From the NCBI RefSeq assembly GCF_006716465.1, contig NZ_VFPB01000001.1, positions 1,460,983-1,524,982 of the forward strand: 64,000 nucleotides of DNA, read 5' to 3'. Under the pieces are notes generated by a model. The model was not told where the DNA came from and did no database searches. It saw only the letters and a list, made by a program, of their open reading frames with translations. The number at the start of each line of letters is the position of its first letter. The stretch's first letter is position 1. The DNA is from Pseudoxanthomonas sp. 3HH-4. Its GTDB lineage: Bacteria; Pseudomonadota; Gammaproteobacteria; Xanthomonadales; Xanthomonadaceae. This document shows, in pieces, positions 58,901 to 64,000 of this stretch. Both the position numbers and the translations under genes were made by a program.

Positions 58901-60237
58901 GCGGTCTGGCTGTCCGTGATGATGGGGGTGGGGGCGTCGAGCCGCGGCTCCACGCGTTCGGCACCGAAATGGATGGAGAACAGGCTGCCTTGGCCCACCT
59001 CGCTTTCGATTTCGAGGCGGGCCTGGTGCAGGTTAAGCACATGCTTGACGATCGACAGGCCGAGGCCGGTGCCGCCGCTTTCGCGCGAGCGGCTGGTGGA
59101 CACGCGGTAGAAGCGCTCGGTGATGCGCGGCAGGTGCGAGGTGGGGATGCCGTAGCCGGTATCGCGCACGCTCAGCACGGCGCCGTCGCCCTCGCGCGCG
59201 AAGCGCACGGTGATCGTGCCGCCGACCGGTGTGTAGCGCACCGCATTGCTGACCAGGTTGGAGAACGCGCTGTGCAGTTCCTTGTTGGAGCCGGACAGGT
59301 CGACGTTCGCCTCGTCCTGCATGACGATGGTGTGGCGTCGCTGGCTGAGGGCCTCGGCTTCGCGCCGCAGCGTGGCCAGCATCGGCGCCATGGCCACGTT
59401 CTCGTCGGGCAGGCTGTCCTGCGCTTCCAGCCGGGACAGCGTCAGCAGGTCTTCCACCAGTTGCGTCATGCGCTGCGACTGCTTCTGCATTTCCGACAGC
59501 ATCGGCGCCCAGTCCGGATATTCGGTGGGCTCCAGCATGTCCAGGTAACCATGCACGACGGTCAAGGGCGTGCGGAGTTCATGCGAGACGTTGGCGACGA
59601 AATCACGGCGCATCTGCTCCAGCCGCAACATCTTGCTGACGTCGCGCGCCACCAGCAGCCAGTATTCGTCGGAGTAGGGAATCAGCCGCAGGTTGAGGCG
59701 CAGGTTCGGGTCCACCGGCGAGGCGGCGTCCAGCATCGGTTCGGCGTTGCGGCCGGCGGCCAGCCAGTGCGACATCGGCAACGGCTGCAGGCGATCACCG
59801 ATCGGGGCGCCGATGTCCGTCGGGTACTGCAGGCCGAGCAGGCTGGTGGCGGCCTTGTTGAACCACTGCACGCGCTGGCTGTTGCGTTCCACCACCACGA
59901 CGGCATCCGGCAGCGCGGCGGCGGCGGCGCGGTAGGCACGAAGCATGTCGAGCAGGCGGCGCTTGCGGGTGCGCATCTCGGCCTGGCCGCGGAACAGCAG
60001 GCGGTCGAGTTCGTTCCACACGCCCCGGCCTTGAGCCGGCTCCAGGCGCTGGCGGGCGGTCAGCCGCAGCAGCACCTTGCGCAGGCGCCAGTAGTGCCAC
60101 GCGACCACGCCCAGCGCCGCCATGGTCACGATCGGCCACACGTGGCCGACCAGCAGACCCACGACCACGGCCAGCGCCAGGATCAGCGCCAGCTGGCCGA
60201 GCGTCTTGAACCAGGCGGAACGGATGTCGTGGGGCAT
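58897..60237 (-). CDS. phoR: Phosphate regulon sensor kinase PhoR
   Basis: The 446-aa protein has two close N-terminal membrane segments (about 10-50, DUF3329-like region), a PAS domain (about 105-200), HisKA with H219 in ANVSHELRTPLTVVHGY, and HATPase boxes in FSNLVSNAVRYTP, DTGYGIP and GGTGLGLSIV. It phosphorylates PhoB when phosphate is low. It is separated from phoB by 314 bp holding a family B repeat, an unusual gap for this pair, and is coupled to ppk1 downstream. Confidence 0.95.
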   Translation of the reverse strand: MPHDIRSAWFKTLGQLALILALAVVVGLLVGHVWPIVTMAALGVVAWHYWRLRKVLLRLTARQRLEPAQGRGVWNELDRLLFRGQAEMRTRKRRLLDMLRAYRAAAAALPDAVVVVERNSQRVQWFNKAATSLLGLQYPTDIGAPIGDRLQPLPMSHWLAAGRNAEPMLDAASPVDPNLRLNLRLIPYSDEYWLLVARDVSKMLRLEQMRRDFVANVSHELRTPLTVVHGYLDMLEPTEYPDWAPMLSEMQKQSQRMTQLVEDLLTLSRLEAQDSLPDENVAMAPMLATLRREAEALSQRRHTIVMQDEANVDLSGSNKELHSAFSNLVSNAVRYTPVGGTITVRFAREGDGAVLSVRDTGYGIPTSHLPRITERFYRVSTSRSRESGGTGLGLSIVKHVLNLHQARLEIESEVGQGSLFSIHFGAERVEPRLDAPTPIITDSQTA

Positions 60238-60551
60238 GGGGCGATTGTAGGCAGATGTGTATGACAGGAGGGATTGGACTGCAGGGGGCGTGATGGATAC
60301 AGGGATCGGAGGATGGTCAGCCGGCGCGCGATGGGCCGTGCGGGCAGGGGTCCGTCGTCATCCCGGTGAAGGCCGGGATCCATGTCGCTCTTGGTGCTGC
60401 TTGCGTTGTTCCAGATCAGGAACAGCGGCGAACGCAAAATGGATCCCAGCCTTCGCTGGGACGACGGAAGTGGGGCGGCGGGTCTTCCTCACATCCCCAC
60501 AGCGATGGGAAAAGATGCGTTCACACCGGATGTCCGGACCCGCCGGAATCC
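60238..60551. other. 314-bp phoB-phoR spacer with no gene
   Basis: The region holds the family B repeat pair at 60356-60466. The flanks have no open frame with family features on either strand. A short A/T-leaning segment just before phoR (60240-60290) may carry a weak separate phoR promoter, but I cannot identify its elements. Confidence 0.6.
60356..60466. repeat. Family B REP-type pair between phoB and phoR
   Basis: The arm starting CGTCATCCCGGTGAAGGCCG (60356) and the inverted arm starting ATGGATCCCAGCCTTCGCTG (60439-60466) enclose about 55 bp. The architecture equals the members at 25324 and 63897. In a phoB-phoR transcript it could fold into a long hairpin and lower phoR expression relative to phoB. 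Confidence 0.85.
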
Positions 60552-61241
60552 TCACATCGAGGCCGAAAAGCGATAGCCGGAACCGCGCACGGTCTGCACC
60601 ATGTTCTCCAGGCCATGCGGCTCCAGGGTCTTGCGCAGGCGCCGGATATGCACGTCGACCGTGCGTTCCTCGACGTACACGCTGCCACCCCAGACATGGT
60701 CCAGCAGCTGCGTGCGCGAGTAGACGCGCTCGGGGTGGGTCATGAAGAAGTGCAGCAGGCGGTATTCGGTGGGGCCGATGGCGACCGGCGTGTCGCCGGC
60801 GAACACGCGGTGGGCGGCACCGTCGATGCGCAGGTTGCCCACCGCGACGCTGCCGTCTTCATCGTCGTCGCGCGAGCGGCGCATCACCGCGCGGATGCGG
60901 GCCAGCAGCTCACGTGCGGAGAACGGCTTGACCACGTAATCGTCGACGCCGGCTTCCAGGCCGCCGACGCGATCGTTCTCTTCGCCGCGAGCGGTGAGCA
61001 TGATGATCGGCACGTCGCGGGTCATCGCGTCCTTGCGCCAGCGGCGGGCCAGTTCCAGCCCGCTGGTGCCGGGCAGCATCCAGTCCAGCAGGATCAGGTC
61101 CGGTACGCGGTCGGCGATGGCGTTCTGGGCCTCGCGGGCGTCACCGGCATGGATGGGTTCGTACTCGCCCTTGCGCAGGGCGAACGCCACCATGTCGCGG
61201 ATGGCGGGCTCGTCGTCGACGATCAGGATGTGCTTCTGCAC
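60552..61241 (-). CDS. phoB: Phosphate regulon response regulator PhoB
   Basis: The 229-aa protein has a receiver domain with D9-D10 and phosphoacceptor D53 (LILLDWMLPGTSG), Lys in YVVKPFSARELL, and a winged-helix domain (about 130-228, IGPTEYRLLHFFMTHPERVYSRTQLLDHVWG and VYVEERTVDVHIRRLRKTL). This is the classic PhoB sequence style. It binds Pho boxes, one of which lies 37 bp before its own start. phoR follows after the repeat-bearing spacer. Confidence 0.96.
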   Translation of the reverse strand: MQKHILIVDDEPAIRDMVAFALRKGEYEPIHAGDAREAQNAIADRVPDLILLDWMLPGTSGLELARRWRKDAMTRDVPIIMLTARGEENDRVGGLEAGVDDYVVKPFSARELLARIRAVMRRSRDDDEDGSVAVGNLRIDGAAHRVFAGDTPVAIGPTEYRLLHFFMTHPERVYSRTQLLDHVWGGSVYVEERTVDVHIRRLRKTLEPHGLENMVQTVRGSGYRFSASM

Positions 61242-61277
61242 GCAGGATCCGGTGGGCGAGGGGGACCGTGCCAGTAG

Positions 61278-61305
61278 ACGACAATTTTATGACGTTTACA
61301 TGACA
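61278..61305 (-). promoter_or_regulatory. Pho box before phoB (three 11-bp phased repeats)
   Basis: Read on the minus strand: TGTCAT (61305-61300), CGTCAT (61294-61289) and TGTCGT (61283-61278), each exactly 11 bp apart and separated by A/T-rich spacers (GTAAA, AAAAT). This is the Pho box pattern CTGTCAT-AAA-repeat with helical phasing. It supports autoregulation of phoB, lying 37 bp before its start. The third unit is the weakest. Confidence 0.8.
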
Positions 61306-61341
61306 TGCCGTCGGAGTGTCACAAGGCGCCCCGGGGCGGGC

Positions 61342-62982
61342 TCAGCGGCGTTCGACGTCGGGGTCGCGGATGCCCTGGCGACGCAGTTCCAGCACTTCCG
61401 GGGTGATGGTGGCGATGCGGGCATCGATCCTGGCGCGGGCGTAGAAATCCAGGTCGCCCTGGTTCTTGAGATTCTGGAGCTGGATCAAGGCCTGTTCCGG
61501 CCGGCCATTCAGATAGGCGGCCTCGGCATAGGCTTCACCGGCGCGGGCGGTGTCGCCTGCCAGTTCGTTGGCCCTGGCGAAGTGCTGCTGGAACACCGGA
61601 TCGTCGCCCGCGCGCGCCATCAGCGGGCGCAGGATGGCTTGCGAGCGCTGCCCGGCCTCGCGCCCGCCCTGTTCGTTCAGCACCTTCGCGTAGGTCAGGA
61701 CCGCCGGACGGTTCTGCGGCAATCGCTGCAACAAGGCGTCGAAGCGACGATTGGCCGCCGCCGGGTCGCCGGTGCGCGATTCCGCCTCGCCCAACGCCAG
61801 CGTTATCCAGAGGTTGTCGGGATGTTCGTCGTCCAGGCGGCGCAACTCCGTCAACGCGGTCCTGCTGTCGCCGCCCTGCAGATGGGCGATGGCCAGTCCG
61901 TAGCGCTGGGATGCCGTCAACGGCTTGCCGGCCTGCCGGCGCAGGGTTTCGTACTCCCGTACGGCGGCAGAGGGCGTGCTGGCGCTGAGTGCCCGCAGGC
62001 GCTCGCGCGCCCAGTCGAACTGGCCGGTGTCGCCGCGCTGGAAAACCTGGGTGGGCAGGGTCACAGGGATGGGCAGCAACGGGTTGTCGCTGCGGGATTC
62101 CGGCAGTGTTACGCCACGCCGGTCGAAGCGTTCAACGTGCTCGCCACCGGGAACGCGGGTGGTCGCGGTGATCTGGTCGCCACGCAACTGGTCGGCGCGC
62201 TGGCGGGCCTCGCTGATGCGCGTGGTGGTGACCGGGTGGGTCTGCAGGTAGTCCGGCACCTGTTCGCGCCCGCTGCCGCGGCTGGCGCGGGTGGCCTGCT
62301 GGAGTTTGGCGAAGAAGCCGGCCATGGCGTCGATGTCGTAGCCGGCCCGGGACAGGGTGCGGATGCCGACACGGTCGGCCTCGGATTCGTTGGAGCGGGT
62401 GTAGTCGATCTGGCGCTGCTGCATCAGGCCCATGGCCGAGGCGATCGCCGCCTGTGACGCATCGCCGCTGGAACTTCCGCCCGCCGCCTGGGCCAGCACG
62501 ATGGCCCCCAGCATGCCCAGCAGGATCGGAACCTGATCGCGTTGCGCCCGTTCCACGCCGCGCAGCACGTGTTGCTGGGTCACATGGGCGATTTCGTGGG
62601 AGAGCACGGCCGCCATCTCGTCTTCGCGGTCCGCTGTCAGCACCAGCCCGGCATTCATGCCGATGTAGCCACCCAGCGTGGCGAAGGCATTGATCTGCCG
62701 GTCGCGCATCATGAAGAACGTGTACGCCTGCTGCGGGTTGTCGCTGTCGGCGCCCAGCCGGCTGCCCACGGTCTGCAGCCAGTCCGTGATCAGCGGGTCT
62801 TCCAGCAGATAGCCGTAGTTGCGCAGTTCGCGCAGCATCATGCCGCCGTACTCGGCCTGGCGTGCCGGCGTGAGCAGTTCGCCCGCGGACGAGCCGATGT
62901 CAGGCAGTCGGGTGTCCTGGGAGGCTGCCAGCGGCGCCGCGAGGGCCAGGGTCAGGGCGGTGGCAAGCAGGATGGGGCGCAA
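61342..62982 (-). CDS. bepA: BepA-like M48 metallopeptidase with TPR tail
   Basis: The 546-aa protein has a signal peptide (MRPILLATALTLALAAPLAA) and a zinc motif HEIAH at 129-133, with the third ligand in the ESEADRVG region. The C-terminal half (about 300-540) is helical and repeats the pattern LxxAxxxLxx, consistent with TPRs. This is the layout of BepA/YfgC, the periplasmic protease and chaperone that handles LptD and BamA assembly. It is transcribed away from grxC and toward phoB on the same strand. Confidence 0.92.
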   Translation of the reverse strand: MRPILLATALTLALAAPLAASQDTRLPDIGSSAGELLTPARQAEYGGMMLRELRNYGYLLEDPLITDWLQTVGSRLGADSDNPQQAYTFFMMRDRQINAFATLGGYIGMNAGLVLTADREDEMAAVLSHEIAHVTQQHVLRGVERAQRDQVPILLGMLGAIVLAQAAGGSSSGDASQAAIASAMGLMQQRQIDYTRSNESEADRVGIRTLSRAGYDIDAMAGFFAKLQQATRASRGSGREQVPDYLQTHPVTTTRISEARQRADQLRGDQITATTRVPGGEHVERFDRRGVTLPESRSDNPLLPIPVTLPTQVFQRGDTGQFDWARERLRALSASTPSAAVREYETLRRQAGKPLTASQRYGLAIAHLQGGDSRTALTELRRLDDEHPDNLWITLALGEAESRTGDPAAANRRFDALLQRLPQNRPAVLTYAKVLNEQGGREAGQRSQAILRPLMARAGDDPVFQQHFARANELAGDTARAGEAYAEAAYLNGRPEQALIQLQNLKNQGDLDFYARARIDARIATITPEVLELRRQGIRDPDVERR

Positions 62983-63170
62983 ACGATGGCTCCGTGGCGG
63001 ATAATGGGTAGCCGGGGCAGGATGACGGGTCGCTGATCCGGGCGAGTGAATACGTGGTTAACCGGACCAGTACCGGTCCGCACTGTTCCATGCCACCGGC
63101 TGTAACCCGCCCCCGTCGACCCGATATTGGTTGGGACCCCAGCATGTCCCTTTCGTTCCGGAGAACTCCC

Positions 63171-63461
63171 TTGAGCGACACCCCGCAAGGCGCCACCACG
63201 CCCGAGATCACCCTCTACAGCACCGCAATCTGCCCTTACTGCGTGGCGGCCAAGAACTTCCTCAAGAGCAAGGGCCAGACCTGGACCGAAGTGCGCATCG
63301 ACCTTGACGCCGACGCACGCGAGAAGATGATCGCCAAGGCCAGGCGCACCAGCGTGCCGCAGATCTTCGTCGGCGAGACCCATGTAGGCGGCTACGACGA
63401 CATGATCGCGCTGCACCGTGCCGGCAAGCTCGAAGCCCTGCTCGCAGGGGAGGCGGCATGA
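63171..63461 (+). CDS. grxC: Glutaredoxin 3
   Basis: The 96-aa protein has the thioredoxin fold with CPYC active site (STAICPYCVAAKNF), the TSVPQIFV cis-Pro loop and the HVGGYDDM glutathione-binding end. It reduces disulfides with glutathione. I use the TTG at 63171 because GGAGA lies 8-12 bp upstream and it gives a family-like start (LSDTPQGA, first residue read as Met). ATG at 63144 would add nine residues without a clear ribosome binding site. The stop overlaps the next gene by 4 bp. Confidence 0.9.
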   Translation: MSDTPQGATTPEITLYSTAICPYCVAAKNFLKSKGQTWTEVRIDLDADAREKMIAKARRTSVPQIFVGETHVGGYDDMIALHRAGKLEALLAGEAA

Positions 63462-63850
63462 GCGCGGCCGACGACAGCCAGGACCGCGTGAAGGCATTCA
63501 CCGAATTCCGGCAGCGGTTGAACAAGCGCATCCTGGACGAGCCCAACCAGGTCGTCCGCCGCTTCTTCGCACTGGACACGCAGACCTACCAGGCAGGCGC
63601 GCTGGACGTGAAGACGAAGGAACTGCTGGGCCTGGTGGCCTCGATGGTCCTGCGTTGCGACGACTGCATCAGCTACCACGTCGCCCAGTGCAAGGAGGCC
63701 GGAGTGACGCGCGAGGAATTCTTCGAGACGTTCTCGGTGGGCCTGGTGGTGGGGGGCTCCATCGTCATCCCGCACCTGCGCCGGGCGGTGGATTTCCTCG
63801 ACCAGTTGGAAGGCGGGCAGGCTGACGCGCCGCCGGCGCACGACCACTGA
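63458..63850 (+). CDS. Carboxymuconolactone decarboxylase / AhpD-like protein
   Basis: The 130-aa helical protein has the AhpD-type motif CDDCISYHV: a Cys-x-x-Cys followed by His, with a glutamate upstream (TKELLGLVAS). This pattern is used for thiol-disulfide or peroxide chemistry. It is coupled to glutaredoxin by an ATGA overlap, so glutathione-linked peroxide or disulfide reduction is a sensible guess. The carboxymuconolactone decarboxylase activity itself is unlikely. Confidence 0.88.
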   Translation: MSAADDSQDRVKAFTEFRQRLNKRILDEPNQVVRRFFALDTQTYQAGALDVKTKELLGLVASMVLRCDDCISYHVAQCKEAGVTREEFFETFSVGLVVGGSIVIPHLRRAVDFLDQLEGGQADAPPAHDH

Positions 63851-63896
63851 AGCCCAGCGAAGGCGGCGCAGGACCATCCCCTATCCGTGACTCCTC

Positions 63897-64000
63897 CGTC
63901 GTTCCAGCGAAGGCTGCGACCCATCTTGATCTTTGCCTTCCGTCTTGCTTTGCGAAGGATGAGCAGAAGCGACATGGATCCCGGCGTTCGCTGTGATGAT
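63897..64000. repeat. Family B REP-type pair at the right edge
   Basis: The arm starting CGTCGTTCCAGCGAAGGCTG (63897) and the inverted arm starting ATGGATCCCGGCGTTCGCTG (63974) enclose the conserved middle CTTGATCTTTGCC and GATGAGCAGAAGC. The arms are more degenerate than at 25324. The second arm runs to the window end and may continue. Confidence 0.8.

Noticed and set aside
57347-59110. 587-codon open frame on the plus strand across ppk1 and phoR
   Set aside because: Antisense shadow of two clear genes, low-complexity composition and no ribosome binding site.

Overview
The window looks like a chromosomal segment of a high-G+C gammaproteobacterium of the Xanthomonadaceae (Pseudoxanthomonas, Stenotrophomonas, Xanthomonas or a relative). 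The grounds are the very high third-position G+C, which opens long antisense frames nearly everywhere, the protein families present, and several families of short palindromic REP-type repeats of the kind known from Stenotrophomonas and Xanthomonas. I see no rRNA, tRNA, CRISPR array, prophage, integrase or insertion sequence.

The left third (about 2.5-27 kb) is a polyamine and beta-alanine catabolic locus. On the minus strand lie an omega-amino acid:pyruvate aminotransferase, alanine dehydrogenase and methylmalonate/malonate-semialdehyde dehydrogenase, which together could take beta-alanine to acetyl-CoA while recycling pyruvate. Around them lie a PuuR-like regulator, PuuC, an MHS-type MFS transporter, PuuB, two PuuA-type gamma-glutamylpolyamine synthetases, PuuD, a SpuC-type aminotransferase, two tandem PotF-type binding lipoproteins, PotG-PotH-PotI, and a Sad-type succinate-semialdehyde dehydrogenase. 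Uptake, gamma-glutamylation, oxidation, release of GABA and entry into the TCA cycle are nearly all covered. An island inside the locus holds a bacteriohemerythrin behind a perfect FNR box and a PleD-like diguanylate cyclase. At the far left edge are a response regulator and a truncated CheX fused to four MshEN-like repeats.

From 27 to 41 kb is mixed housekeeping and accessory DNA: two pirins, aquaporin Z, endonuclease V, a SixA-like lipoprotein phosphatase, a ClsC-like cardiolipin synthase, mfd, a methyltransferase with a DUF4242 partner, a GNAT protein, a DUF808 membrane protein and rlmJ. The mfd gene carries an in-frame 207-bp insertion made of the same repeat unit found between genes elsewhere in the window. 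From 41.2 to 45.3 kb is creBCD with a CreB-type box before creD and a small unknown gene at the end.

From 45 to 55 kb is accessory DNA: an overlapping GNAT and carbon-nitrogen hydrolase pair, a small HTH regulator with a membrane partner, PAP2 phosphatase and a GT4 glycosyltransferase, a MerR regulator with DUF2938 and DUF2798 membrane proteins, a possible DUF6973-type protein, YbjQ, a GFA-domain protein, an aldo/keto reductase and a GAF-EAL phosphodiesterase. The right end is the phosphate and polyphosphate block phoB-phoR-ppk1-ppx, with an 11-bp-phased Pho box before phoB, followed by a BepA-like M48 protease, grxC and an AhpD-like protein.

Gene starts were chosen from ATG/GTG/TTG position, visible ribosome binding sites, family length and 4-bp overlaps. 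Functions rest on motifs read directly from the translated sequence. No database search was possible.
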